The translations under genes and the position numbers were made by a program. Positions 18,913 to 27,206 of a stretch of DNA of 64,000 nt are shown here, in pieces. Each line of letters starts with the position of its first letter. The first letter of the stretch is position 1. The DNA is from a virus. Under the pieces are notes generated by a model. It did no database searches. It was not told the DNA's origin and saw only the letters and a list, made by a program, of their open reading frames with translations. The stretch covers positions 1 to 64,000 of the IMG/VR virus record IMGVR_UViG_3300028920_000052. One strand, given 5' to 3'.

Positions 18913-19671
18913 TTATATTTCTTTAATTTTTTCTTGTAATAGTTCTAGTTGTTCATCTGTAATTTCATGCGTTTCTAGCCATACTTTACAGATCTCTTTA
19001 ACAATTTTAGTGTTCTTTTTCCTTATTTTTAATTTTTCACTAAAATTATCAGAATCAAAAATGTTTTGAAACTTTTGTACCTCATCAATTAATTCTATAT
19101 ATTTTAGAACTACAGCATCAGTATTATACCCTCTTTTGTGGTATTTAATTACTCTAGTTAACTGTCTGAGAATACGAGATATTTGCCATAGTTCTGAGTC
19201 ATAAAAGTTAGTATTCCACTTATTCCAAGATGCAATTTTAGTTTCTGTAGATCCTTCTGTTAAGTCTAATTCTTTTTCCAAAAATGTATCATATGCTTTG
19301 GAAATAATATTCATATCAAATGATGCTAATACTGCAAATGCAGATTCACATTTTGCTTTATATATAATATTTACTGGAACACAAGTATTGTATACAAATT
19401 TAATTGTAGTAATTCCTACATATCCTTGTTTTGGGTCATTAATGAATTTATCTGCCTTCCATTTTTCCAAAGGATCTACTATATGAAACATTTTATCATG
19501 GTACATTGCATAAAACATTTCTGTAAAAGATTTTTCCGTATATGCAAAAAAGTCAACATCTTGAGGATGTTTTTCATCTGGAAATACTCCTAATAATGTA
19601 GAGCCTGTAATACAGCCTTTAATCTTTTTCTTTTTTAGCCATTCAATAACTTGTTCTATATTTTCCCTCAT
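18913..19671 (-). CDS. Nucleotidyltransferase-fold protein
   Basis: This 252-residue protein has the beta-polymerase-like nucleotidyltransferase signature. GCITGSTLLG at residues 19-28 is followed by HPQDVDFFAY near 40, with the two metal-binding Asp residues. VNIIYKA near 105 could supply the third acidic region less clearly. The helical C-terminal half resembles tRNA nucleotidyl- or adenylyltransferase helpers only in general style. The substrate is unknown; it could modify RNA, a protein or a small molecule. It overlaps the next gene by 4 bases. Confidence 0.7.
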   Translation of the reverse strand: MRENIEQVIEWLKKKKIKGCITGSTLLGVFPDEKHPQDVDFFAYTEKSFTEMFYAMYHDKMFHIVDPLEKWKADKFINDPKQGYVGITTIKFVYNTCVPVNIIYKAKCESAFAVLASFDMNIISKAYDTFLEKELDLTEGSTETKIASWNKWNTNFYDSELWQISRILRQLTRVIKYHKRGYNTDAVVLKYIELIDEVQKFQNIFDSDNFSEKLKIRKKNTKIVKEICKVWLETHEITDEQLELLQEKIKEI

Positions 19672-20033
19672 AATTTTTCTTTAATTTCTCTTATATTAAA
19701 TTTTTGCAGTTCTAAATTCATATCTATATAATTAAATATTTTCAATGAACGAACACTAATAAAAATCTTTGCCCCATTTTTTAATGATGGTGCTACTAAA
19801 GGATACCCTAATTTTCTTTTTAATTCTAATCCTTTATAACCAGGATATTGCTCTATCCATCTATTATCAATTATTAAATTATTTCCATAATTAATACATT
19901 CTTCTTCAGTGTTAAATAAATCAGAATTTATGAATTTATTAAAATATATTTGTTGATGGGTATCTTCTGGTAAATTTTCATCTTCTGGAATTGAATATCT
20001 AATTTCTATTTTTAAATAATATTTAAGTTCCAT
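19668..20033 (-). CDS. Hypothetical protein, 121 residues
   Basis: This mixed alpha/beta protein starts MELKYYLKIEIRYSIPEDEN. It overlaps the nucleotidyltransferase start by 4 bases (ATGA-type coupling). It follows a terminator, so it should be first in its transcript, but I see no clear promoter box. Function is not recognised. Confidence 0.6.
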   Translation of the reverse strand: MELKYYLKIEIRYSIPEDENLPEDTHQQIYFNKFINSDLFNTEEECINYGNNLIIDNRWIEQYPGYKGLELKRKLGYPLVAPSLKNGAKIFISVRSLKIFNYIDMNLELQKFNIREIKEKL

Positions 20034-20044
20034 ATTAGAATATT

Positions 20045-20075
20045 AAAAAAGCCTGACATTTCTATCAGGCTTTTA
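20045..20075 (-). terminator. Intrinsic terminator, A/T flanked
   Basis: The arms AAAAAGCCTGA and TCAGGCTTTT surround a short loop between two same-direction genes. The stem is nearly symmetric with A and T runs, so it could stop transcription of the 20096-20590 gene on the minus strand. Confidence 0.8.
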
Positions 20076-20095
20076 TTAAGTTAAATTAATAAAAA

Positions 20096-20590
20096 TTAAT
20101 CAATTAAGTCAATAACTTCTGTTACAGCTTTTACAATTTCTTCAATTGTATAAATTTTGTCTAATTTACAAATGTCTTCCTCAAAATATAGACCAAAATC
20201 TTCAAATTCCTTAATAATGTTAAACTGCTGCAAAAAAGCATTAATTTTATCTGCTCTTGTCTTTTTTGCTTGGTATGCAATAAAGTTTAAAGCTTCTTTT
20301 TGTAGTTTTTCCGACAAACTATTATTTACTTTTTCAGGAGAATCTACATATTTAACAGTTTTATTATTTAGTACTGCTCTTACTTCATTTACAACATCTT
20401 GAACTGTATCAGGAACTTTACCAACAAAATCTTTATCTTTTGCTTTTTCTGCAAAAGTTACTACCCATTCAGCGTGATTTTGAAGGGCAACAAACTTTTG
20501 ATTAAATACAGGAATATTATCATCACCTGCTACTAAATAACCACCATTTTTTAAACTCAAGGTTTCTTTTGTTACAAAAATCTTTTTCAT
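20096..20590 (-). CDS. Hypothetical protein, 164 residues
   Basis: This protein begins MKKIFVTKETLSLKNGGYLV and then becomes mostly helical, with a Lys-rich middle and acidic C-terminus. It is flanked by a terminator on the 3' side. It resembles no family I know. It is probably co-transcribed with the VWA/MoxR pair upstream. Confidence 0.6.
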   Translation of the reverse strand: MKKIFVTKETLSLKNGGYLVAGDDNIPVFNQKFVALQNHAEWVVTFAEKAKDKDFVGKVPDTVQDVVNEVRAVLNNKTVKYVDSPEKVNNSLSEKLQKEALNFIAYQAKKTRADKINAFLQQFNIIKEFEDFGLYFEEDICKLDKIYTIEEIVKAVTEVIDLID

Positions 20591-20621
20591 GTTGTTTAAT
20601 TTTAATTTATTTGTAATTTAA

Positions 20622-21635
20622 TTATTTTAGGTATTTAATCCAATTATTTACTCTTGTAATATCTTTTTCTTCTACATCAAACCATCTACTATATCCAGCT
20701 AAGTATCTAGTACCTTCTGTATGTAGTGAAATTAATTTATCTATAGCCCATCTACACAACTTCTTACCATCTTCATCTGATATGCAACTACCATCACTAT
20801 GCCAATCATCGCCAGGATGATTATTATCTCCATAGCATATGACTGTGCCATACTGCTTGGTATCAGAAGTTAATAGTTTTTTGAACATATTATTTTCTTG
20901 TCCATTCCCCCACTGTTTATATGCAGTATCTATAGTTATTGTATGTAGTTCTTCGTAAGGAATTAGAACACTTTTCCTACCTGTAATTAAAATATCAGCA
21001 TAGAAAGTTTCTCCTAAATATTTACCCATAGCTAAAAAAGTACTTCCTATACCTTTAGGAATACTTCTAGATATATCAAATATAAACAAATTCTTTTTAG
21101 GAGAAGTTAGTTCTATACTTCCATACATTCCATCCAATTTCTTATTATACATATTTGGATTATAAACAGAAAAGTTGTGTATATTTGTTTTAACAGCTTC
21201 TTCTATATTATCTAACCAAATAGGAAAAATATTTAGATTCTTTATTACTTGAATGTCTAGAATAGCAACAGCATCATTTATATACTGTCTAATTCCTAAA
21301 CTGTGCTGTATTTGCTCAAGTTTAAGATCATCATCATCTTTTATGCTATTAACATTTCCACTTGTAGAGTAATTGACATAAACAGTTTCACACCACTCAT
21401 AATCTTGTATAGCATATCCTTCATCTTCTAATATCTTTTTAAAGTTAAAAGGTAAACCTGTAGCTAAAGCTCTTTGATAGAGTATTTCATATTCTAATAT
21501 TCTAATCAAGTTATCTTTGACAGATTCATCTCCATATATAAAAGGAATTCCTATAGGAAGTTCTTTTATTTCCTTTCTATTTGTAATAAAATAGATAGTG
21601 GGCAATTTAAACTTTTTACTTGTTAATAATTCCAT
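20622..21635 (-). CDS. VWA-like (MIDAS) protein, partner of the MoxR ATPase
   Basis: This 337-residue protein carries FIFDISRSIPKG near residue 185, matching the DxSxS metal-ion-dependent adhesion site of von Willebrand A domains. An acidic loop (YGDNNHPGDD) lies near residue 270. The N-terminal half is specific to this protein. It lies 7 bases downstream of a MoxR-type AAA+ gene, and MoxR/VWA neighbours are a known pairing in which the ATPase remodels or activates a client bound through the VWA protein. The VWA call rests on one motif plus context, so it is moderate. Confidence 0.55.
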   Translation of the reverse strand: MELLTSKKFKLPTIYFITNRKEIKELPIGIPFIYGDESVKDNLIRILEYEILYQRALATGLPFNFKKILEDEGYAIQDYEWCETVYVNYSTSGNVNSIKDDDDLKLEQIQHSLGIRQYINDAVAILDIQVIKNLNIFPIWLDNIEEAVKTNIHNFSVYNPNMYNKKLDGMYGSIELTSPKKNLFIFDISRSIPKGIGSTFLAMGKYLGETFYADILITGRKSVLIPYEELHTITIDTAYKQWGNGQENNMFKKLLTSDTKQYGTVICYGDNNHPGDDWHSDGSCISDEDGKKLCRWAIDKLISLHTEGTRYLAGYSRWFDVEEKDITRVNNWIKYLK

Positions 21636-21642
21636 AAATTAA

Positions 21643-22662
21643 TTATTTATTTTTTTTTGAAAAAAAAAGAAAAAGAGAAGGAGAGAGAGAAGCGAGGGCG
21701 GTGCGGGGGGTGGGGCTTATTTTAACACCTCTTTCTATATCCTTTAAAGCCTGTTCAGAAAAATGATACATTAATTTTAATTTTTCAATGTTTTCTATTT
21801 CTCCAATAATATTATCATTCTCATCCAGCATTAAAATTTCATAATGCTTAGTTTTTCCCAAACCTTCTTCTTCAATATTAAAAATACTGATATTTTTATT
21901 TAACCTAATTAAATCTAACCAAGGAATATTTTCTCCAGGTAAAAGTTCTCTTTCATCATTGAGTTTTACAGGGTTTTCTGTCTTATTCTCAATTAGTGTA
22001 GTTAAAATAGGTTTTAAAAGAACTTCATATGGAGTAAATATATCATTAATTATCATATTTACAGCTTTATCAATACTTCTAGGAGTACAGAAGTTATAAG
22101 TACTATAATCTTCTGCTGTTATTAAACTTACTAATTTATTAGACACAGCATTAACTAATCCATACTTTTTAAACATATATTCTTTCCACATTTTAGCATC
22201 AAAAACTGTATCATACCACAAAAATCTTTCTTTAATTTGTGGAGTCATTGGTGTCATTCCTTCTTTATTACCTGCTGCTACAATCATTATATCAGGTAAC
22301 TTTCTCCCCGCTGCAGTAATTCTACTCTCTAATAGAGTTAAACTAGCATTTAAAGTGGGTAATAATCCATTAGGCATTTCATCAAAGAATAGTATATCTC
22401 CATCTTTTAATTTGAGTATATTTTCAAATTCTATGTGAACTGCTTGTGTTCTTTTTGTATTTGGGACACCAATACCGTCAATTTCAAAAGGTGGTTTAGA
22501 AGAAGTTAGAAATAATTCTAAATGTACTCCTTTATCTTCTGCAAATTTTCTAATGATGTGAGTTTTACCAATACCAGTTTTTCCCATAAATAAAGGAACA
22601 ACTGTTCTACGTAATTCTAAGTTATTATATACTCCTTCTAATACTTTATATATATTTTTCAA
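21643..22662 (-). CDS. MoxR-family AAA+ ATPase
   Basis: This 339-residue protein has Walker A GKTGIGKT at 27-34, Walker B DILFFDEMPN near 94, a sensor-type IMIVAAGNKEG near 128 and an arginine-finger region QIKERFLWY. These place it with MoxR-like AAA+ ATPases, which remodel protein complexes. The last 25 or so codons are strange. They are encoded by a pyrimidine run (G-rich on the plus strand) that yields Ser/Pro/Leu/Phe-rich text unlike the rest. That tail may be a sequencing artefact, a repeat expansion or a real addition. It is probably co-transcribed with the VWA-like gene. Confidence 0.85.
   Translation of the reverse strand: MKNIYKVLEGVYNNLELRRTVVPLFMGKTGIGKTHIIRKFAEDKGVHLELFLTSSKPPFEIDGIGVPNTKRTQAVHIEFENILKLKDGDILFFDEMPNGLLPTLNASLTLLESRITAAGRKLPDIMIVAAGNKEGMTPMTPQIKERFLWYDTVFDAKMWKEYMFKKYGLVNAVSNKLVSLITAEDYSTYNFCTPRSIDKAVNMIINDIFTPYEVLLKPILTTLIENKTENPVKLNDERELLPGENIPWLDLIRLNKNISIFNIEEEGLGKTKHYEILMLDENDNIIGEIENIEKLKLMYHFSEQALKDIERGVKISPTPRTALASLSPSLFLFFSKKNK
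21657..21717 (+). repeat. Polypurine, G-rich low-complexity tract
   Basis: The plus strand changes from A-rich to AG-rich to nearly pure G within about 60 bases (GAGGGCGG, then GCGGGGGGTGGGG). It is entirely purine apart from a few C and T. The surrounding DNA is strongly AT-rich. The tract codes the odd C-terminus of the MoxR gene and could form triplex or G-quadruplex DNA. Confidence 0.85.
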
Positions 22663-22676
22663 TTTCGTAAAAACTT

Positions 22677-23087
22677 TTAAAAGTTGATATATTTACTAGT
22701 TATTTTTTCTAACATTTCATCTACATTTTCTGAATCTATAGTTTCAATAACAATATCTTCTTTAATAGTATCTAATCCGATACCTTGTTTTAAAGGCAAT
22801 CCTCTTCTATATACAGTACGCACTATTTGGTCTATTTCTTCTGTAGATTTTTTACTTACGCTATTAATATAATAATCACAAAAGAGTTTTAGCTCATCAT
22901 TGACTATTATAGCCTTACAAGCATTTACAGCGTTGTTATAAAGTACTCTATAATTAGAATTCTTTTTCTCCCATTTTTCAAATTCTTTATCAGAATTTAG
23001 ATTCTCATTATACTTGTTAATTTTAAGATTAACTTCACGGTATAGTTTAGTTGCTAAAGCAGTAATTTGTTGATTTGTTAATTTCAT
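22677..23087 (-). CDS. Hypothetical helical protein, 136 residues
   Basis: This protein begins MKLTNQQITALATKLYREV and is helical with several charged stretches, ending in an acidic region and SKYINF. It lies between RusA and the MoxR gene in the same direction. The family is not recognised. Confidence 0.6.
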   Translation of the reverse strand: MKLTNQQITALATKLYREVNLKINKYNENLNSDKEFEKWEKKNSNYRVLYNNAVNACKAIIVNDELKLFCDYYINSVSKKSTEEIDQIVRTVYRRGLPLKQGIGLDTIKEDIVIETIDSENVDEMLEKITSKYINF

Positions 23088-23088
23088 T

Positions 23089-23520
23089 TTAATTTAATAT
23101 TTTAATATATACACCAGGAGCTGTTTTATCATAGTTCCAATAATTGTCATCTATTTCTAAAGGAAAAGGTAGTAAGAAGTTTACATTATCATCTGGAATA
23201 ATATCAAAAGCTGTCATAAGATCTAATAATATATGACAAGGATTATGAAAATCCCACTTATGTCTACTACCTCTTACAAAATGAAATCCAAGCTTAATTG
23301 GATATATACTACATTCTTTTATAGGTTTACATAATTTTTCAAAATTATATTGTTTAGGAATTCTTTTGAAAAATTTAACTTCTTTTCTTCCAGAATTATA
23401 ACTCTGTATTCCATATAGCCTTAACCATTTGGTAACAGTTTTAGAAGGAAATCTACCCATTACCTTGCTATTCTTTAGTGATGGGATATTTCCTGGGATA
23501 AATATTAATTCATTTTGCAT
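23089..23520 (-). CDS. RusA-like Holliday junction endonuclease
   Basis: This 143-residue protein matches RusA in order. It starts IFIPGNIPSLKNSKVMG, has a basic middle, then FHFVRGSRHKWDFHNP near 98-113. LLDLMTAFDIIPDDN follows near 116-130, whose acidic residues (D110, D119 and DD128-129 by this count) are the expected metal ligands. It would resolve branched DNA during replication or before packaging. Its first 16 bases overlap the preceding gene. The length is typical of RusA. Confidence 0.8.
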   Translation of the reverse strand: MQNELIFIPGNIPSLKNSKVMGRFPSKTVTKWLRLYGIQSYNSGRKEVKFFKRIPKQYNFEKLCKPIKECSIYPIKLGFHFVRGSRHKWDFHNPCHILLDLMTAFDIIPDDNVNFLLPFPLEIDDNYWNYDKTAPGVYIKILN

Positions 23521-23729
23521 ACTCTGTTAATAAAAGATTCTGAAAGTTTGTATACCTGTCTTTTGACAGTATGATTTGCAGTAGGATAGTTTCTTTCTCT
23601 AATTGCTTCCCTTAATCTATTTTCCTGCATTAATTCTTCATTATTTCTCTTTCTTATTTCTTCAGATTTAGCAACTTGAAAAGGTTTTCTACTTTGTAAA
23701 ATTTTATTATATATTTCATTATAACCCAT
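23505..23729 (-). CDS. Small basic helical protein
   Basis: This 74-residue protein is rich in Arg, Lys and Glu (EEIRKRNNEELMQENRLRE), probably one long helix. It overlaps the primase gene by 11 bases and RusA by 16. No known function; a DNA-binding or coiled-coil role is guesswork. Confidence 0.6.
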   Translation of the reverse strand: MGYNEIYNKILQSRKPFQVAKSEEIRKRNNEELMQENRLREAIRERNYPTANHTVKRQVYKLSESFINRVCKMN

Positions 23730-24741
23730 AAATTTTACTTTTTATTAATTTAAAAAATTCTTTTAACCCATATTTTTTAGAGAAGTCACTTGGATCTTTA
23801 GGTGTATCTATAGGTGTATAAAAATACTGTAAATTATATAATTCACCGTATTTTTGTGCATTTTTAATACCAGTACTATCATTGTTATAAAAAATTATTA
23901 TCTTTTTCCACCTATTTTGCATTTTATAAAACCAATCACTTGGTACAAATGCACCTTCATTATTTGGTGCTACACCATGTATAATTAGCTCTGGAAACAT
24001 CTTATCTAACCGCATTCTCCAAAATATACCAGCATCTTTTTTACTGCTAGTAATGAATAAAATATCTCCCATTTTAGGAGCAACATCTACTAATTGAACT
24101 ATTGTGTTATCAACATTACTAACCCATTTAAAGTTATCTCTTTCTGGAAAATAAAGTTTTCGTTGCATTCTTTTATTATGCCAATAGTACTCATAACTAA
24201 AAGCTAATTCATTAGTCTTTATTCTCCACATGTTGTCATTAATCCAATAATGAGAAATAGATTGAGTTTTAGCCTCATTTAACATCCATTCAGTCCAATA
24301 AAAAGAATTCCAGTATTCTAAATCTTTTTTAGTAAATTCTTTTTTCTTCTTTTTAATAACTGTATACTGCTTCTCTTTAAACTTAGGTCTAACTTTTAGT
24401 ATTTCAGGTCTAGCTGTTCTATCTGGTTTAAAATCTATAGTATATCCTAATCCAAGATGGAAATCTGAGTTAATTTGTTGTAATGCACCTACAAAATTTA
24501 AACCTAGTCTTGCCATTACAAAGTCTATACATCTATATGTTTCTCTAGTACCAAAATCTGTATACATTAAATCTCCTCTAATCTGAGCAATACAGCAAGA
24601 TGGGTTATTATCTTCTCTAAAATCTGAATTGAATAGTTTTCCTACTTCTATAAAGTTTTCACTATAATGTTTAAATATATCATAAGAAGAAACTTTAGAT
24701 AGAAGGTTTTCTTTGGTGAGTTCTTCTCCAAATCCATACAT
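23719..24741 (-). CDS. DnaG-family DNA primase
   Basis: This 340-residue protein shows primase organisation. The N-terminal part has NSDFREDNNPSCCI and YTDFGTRETYRCIDFVM, resembling the CHC2-type region though not a full zinc set. A C-terminal toprim domain has ILFITSSKKDAG near 222 and IIIFYNNDSTGIKNAQK near 280, followed by PKDPSDFSKKYG. It would make RNA primers for the SF4 helicase-driven fork. It is shorter than bacterial DnaG and has no helicase-binding domain I can identify. Confidence 0.82.
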   Translation of the reverse strand: MYGFGEELTKENLLSKVSSYDIFKHYSENFIEVGKLFNSDFREDNNPSCCIAQIRGDLMYTDFGTRETYRCIDFVMARLGLNFVGALQQINSDFHLGLGYTIDFKPDRTARPEILKVRPKFKEKQYTVIKKKKKEFTKKDLEYWNSFYWTEWMLNEAKTQSISHYWINDNMWRIKTNELAFSYEYYWHNKRMQRKLYFPERDNFKWVSNVDNTIVQLVDVAPKMGDILFITSSKKDAGIFWRMRLDKMFPELIIHGVAPNNEGAFVPSDWFYKMQNRWKKIIIFYNNDSTGIKNAQKYGELYNLQYFYTPIDTPKDPSDFSKKYGLKEFFKLIKSKIYGL

Positions 24742-24755
24742 AGTAATTAATTTAA

Positions 24756-24783
24756 AAATAGGGAAGATTTCTCCTCCCTATTT
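24756..24783 (-). terminator. Intrinsic terminator after the SSB-candidate gene
   Basis: The arms AAATAGGGA and TCCCTATTT lie 3' of the gene that ends at 24795. On the minus strand a T-rich run follows. With the upstream hairpin region this makes 24795-25391 a probable single-gene unit. Confidence 0.8.
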
Positions 24784-24794
24784 GATGTTAATTA

Positions 24795-25391
24795 CTAAAA
24801 ATCATCTGTAGTTGCTACTTCTGGTGTAGGAGGTAAATCATCATTATCTGGAGATTCACTTCCAGGGTTATATGATGATACTACAGTATCATATTTAGGA
24901 TTAATAATTAATTTTGAAGGAGTTGTTTCTATATTTTCAAATATAGGTGCTACATTAGGAAGAGTTGGAAATCCATCTTTATTATAAACACATTTAACAC
25001 GTAATTCTTTCCCCTCATATTTATTTCCAATATCTGCCATTACAACTTTACACAAACTTTTGAAACCTGTTACTCCTTTTGGTACATATTTTTCTCCTAG
25101 AAATCTACGAGCAATATTAGCCATTACGCCATTAAATTGGCTAATCTTTGTTTTAAGAACTTTTTCATCTACAAATCCACCTAACTTAGGTTCAAACCAT
25201 GCTTTCTGCGCAGTTTGTCCTTGTACATTTTTTACTACTACTTTAAACCTCGTTTTGTCTCCATCTTCAATCAGTTCCATGCTGTCAATAAATCTACCTT
25301 CTGCAATTGCAGTTTCTGGTGTAATTTGAATAAATTTACCACCTACTTCTGATGTTTCTTCAGTGAATCCAAATGTTGCTTCTGTACTCAT
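24795..25391 (-). CDS. Single-stranded DNA-binding protein candidate
   Basis: This 198-residue protein is beta-rich (FKVVVKNVQGQTAQKAWFEP, LRVKCVYNKDGFPTLP) and ends in a flexible acidic tail, SPDNDDLPPTPEVATTDDF. Such tails are typical of phage and bacterial SSBs, where they bind partner proteins. It is a single-gene unit with a terminator on each side, as expected for a highly expressed protein. No full SSB motif is visible, so this rests on tail, size and replication context. Confidence 0.5.
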   Translation of the reverse strand: MSTEATFGFTEETSEVGGKFIQITPETAIAEGRFIDSMELIEDGDKTRFKVVVKNVQGQTAQKAWFEPKLGGFVDEKVLKTKISQFNGVMANIARRFLGEKYVPKGVTGFKSLCKVVMADIGNKYEGKELRVKCVYNKDGFPTLPNVAPIFENIETTPSKLIINPKYDTVVSSYNPGSESPDNDDLPPTPEVATTDDF

Positions 25392-25429
25392 AAAATTTAA
25401 TTTAATTATTGTTTAATTGATTATTTTTG

Positions 25430-25600
25430 TCAAAAATAGCAGGAGCATTTCTAGAATACTCCTGCTGTAAAAGGATTTCCAAGTGTGCTTCAATGAGAGG
25501 CATGGAAATCATCTAAAAATGTCCTAATAACTGTTCTAATGGTAAGTTAGTAAGAACATTGACTCTAGGAATCTCTCCTAGAGGGGGCACAAGTTTTTTT
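25430..25600 (-). ncRNA. Structured non-coding region with three or four stem-loops
   Basis: The 303-base gap 25392-25694 holds no credible gene but several perfect stems. CTCTAGGA pairs with TCCTAGAG (25563-25570 with 25576-25583). GTTCT pairs with AGAAC (25533-25537 with 25553-25557). GATTTCCA pairs with TGGAAATC (25474-25481 with 25503-25510). AGCAGGAG pairs with CTCCTGCT (25438-25445 with 25459-25466). On the minus strand the last stem is followed by ATTTTTG, terminator-like, so a small RNA of about 170 bases is possible. TATTTTTG is also a TAnnTTTG-type -7 box for the SSB-candidate gene, so the last stem could instead be an operator. The remaining bases to 25694 show nothing clear. Confidence 0.5.
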
Positions 25601-25694
25601 TAAATTTCCATTTTTAAACTCATATTTATTTTCATACTTACAGTTTTTACAGGTGTTATAAAACAACTCCCCTGCTACTTAGTATTATGCAAAT

Positions 25695-25934
25695 TTAAGC
25701 ATTTATTGTTTCATTTGCAATAGTTTCTACAACTTTTTTCTTACGAGGTGCTCTTTTTTTAACAGGTTTAGGTTTAATTTCCTCAAGCAGTCTTTGTTTG
25801 GCTTTAATATCAGCACTCATTTGTAATTCTAACAACCATTGTGACAACATCCAAGGAAGCACCACTAAAAGCCATATAAGCCCACCTATAAGTTTAGCAA
25901 TACCTTTTAATCCATCTAAAACTTTTTCTATCAT
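25695..25934 (-). CDS. Small membrane protein with basic tail
   Basis: This 79-residue protein has one strong hydrophobic segment (LIGGLIWLLVVLPWMLSQWLL, about 16-36), a short linker and a very basic tail (KPVKKRAPRKKKVVE). This layout is seen in some holins and small phage membrane proteins. The lysozyme gene lies about 3.5 kb away, so a lysis role is only a possibility. Confidence 0.65.
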   Translation of the reverse strand: MIEKVLDGLKGIAKLIGGLIWLLVVLPWMLSQWLLELQMSADIKAKQRLLEEIKPKPVKKRAPRKKKVVETIANETINA

Positions 25935-25953
25935 ATTTATTTAATTTAATTTA

Positions 25954-26154
25954 TTAATCCATTTTAATACTTTTTCTTCCCATACTCAAACCTTCTACAA
26001 AGTACCAAAAACCTATTATAATTGTTAAACTAGGTAGTATGTATTCATACCAAATAGCTGCTTTTTCAAAATAATGTTCTCCAATAAGAGCTGTCATTAT
26101 TCCTAGAAGAATATAAAAGAAAGCCCATATTAATATTCTAGTTGCTCTATTCAT
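25954..26154 (-). CDS. Two-helix membrane protein, holin candidate
   Basis: This 66-residue protein has two hydrophobic helices (ILIWAFFYILLGIMTALIG at 7-25 and YILPSLTIIIGFWYFVEG at about 38-55) and a charged C-terminus. This is the size and shape of class II holins, but small membrane proteins of other roles look the same. It lies between the RecA-like ATPase and another small membrane protein gene. Confidence 0.6.
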   Translation of the reverse strand: MNRATRILIWAFFYILLGIMTALIGEHYFEKAAIWYEYILPSLTIIIGFWYFVEGLSMGRKSIKMD

Positions 26155-26159
26155 ATTAA

Positions 26160-26810
26160 TTATTTTGTAAATTCAACAATCTTTTCTAATACATACTTAC
26201 TGTCATTTGGTATTTTAAAAACATCTTCTCCAAATATATCTGGTGGACATTTTGAACTAGAGTTATCTAATGCTAAATCAAACCAAGCTTCTACTTTTTT
26301 GGTATTAGGATCTAAATGCCTATCAACGTAAAGTACAATAGAAAACTCTTTTTCAATTGTACCCTCCCAGGCTTTTCCTTGTGTTTTTACTCTTCTTTCT
26401 TTAGCACCTCCTTCATCTTGTATCCATTCATAATGAGCAGTAAGAAATACCTCTTTTTCTATCTTTTTAATTTCAGTTAAAAAATCTGAAACAAGCCCAT
26501 TATAATAATTATAAATATCATAACCTTTTTTTGTAGCTTTTGCCTCTGCCATAAATATATCAAATACAGCACTTAAACTATCTATAACAATACAATCTAT
26601 TTCTTTATTATCGCTATAAGCTTTTAAAGCAGCAAATACACCACCTCTTGCTAAAGGTTTACCATGATACTTAAAATTTCCTTTAAAAGGTAAGGGCTTA
26701 TTCTCTACATTTATAAATCCTGTAGTTTCTCTATCCATATTTCTGAAACTAAAAGTTTTGCCCTTACCTGACTGACTTACTAATAATACTTTATAATAAT
26801 CTCTTGCCAT
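26160..26810 (-). CDS. RecA-like P-loop ATPase (Sak4-like)
   Basis: This 216-residue protein has Walker A VSQSGKGKTFS near residues 11-20, Walker B DCIVIDSLSA near 75 and EVFLTAHYEW near 121. This order matches the short RecA-like recombination ATPases of phages (Sak4 / AAA_24 type), which aid annealing and strand exchange with an SSB. It is 6 bases from the upstream membrane gene side and one base from the coiled-coil gene. No separate annealing protein is obvious in the window. Confidence 0.75.
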   Translation of the reverse strand: MARDYYKVLLVSQSGKGKTFSFRNMDRETTGFINVENKPLPFKGNFKYHGKPLARGGVFAALKAYSDNKEIDCIVIDSLSAVFDIFMAEAKATKKGYDIYNYYNGLVSDFLTEIKKIEKEVFLTAHYEWIQDEGGAKERRVKTQGKAWEGTIEKEFSIVLYVDRHLDPNTKKVEAWFDLALDNSSSKCPPDIFGEDVFKIPNDSKYVLEKIVEFTK

Positions 26811-27170
26811 TTATTTCTCCTCTTTCATTAAACTTTCATGCTGTTCCTTCAAAAAAGTAATAGTACCAATATGAGCATCAAGATGTTTTTGAGCAATTCT
26901 TACTCCTTCTTCAGCATCAAGTAGCTGAGAAATATAGTAAGTTCTATCAGTAATAGCTTTACCATTATTAATCCTAGCCCCCATTAACTTCTCTTGTGCT
27001 TCCGTAACCCTATCTTCTTTTTCAATTAAATCACCTTCCATTGAAGAGATTGAACTTTTAAGAGCAGAATTAGCCTGTCTCCATACTTTTTCAGCTTGTG
27101 CTTCTACATCATCACCTTTTACCTTTGCAATAAATTCTTTGCAAAATGAATTTAAAACTGTCTTTGCCAT
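26811..27170 (-). CDS. Coiled-coil hypothetical protein
   Basis: This 119-residue protein is almost entirely helical with a long charged coiled-coil region (LIEKEDRVTEAQEKLMGARI). It directly precedes the RecA-like ATPase with no gap. Function is unknown; a partner role for the ATPase is a guess from adjacency. Confidence 0.6.
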   Translation of the reverse strand: MAKTVLNSFCKEFIAKVKGDDVEAQAEKVWRQANSALKSSISSMEGDLIEKEDRVTEAQEKLMGARINNGKAITDRTYYISQLLDAEEGVRIAQKHLDAHIGTITFLKEQHESLMKEEK

Positions 27171-27206
27171 AATTTAAAAATTTAATTGTTAGTTAATAAT
27201 TATTTG

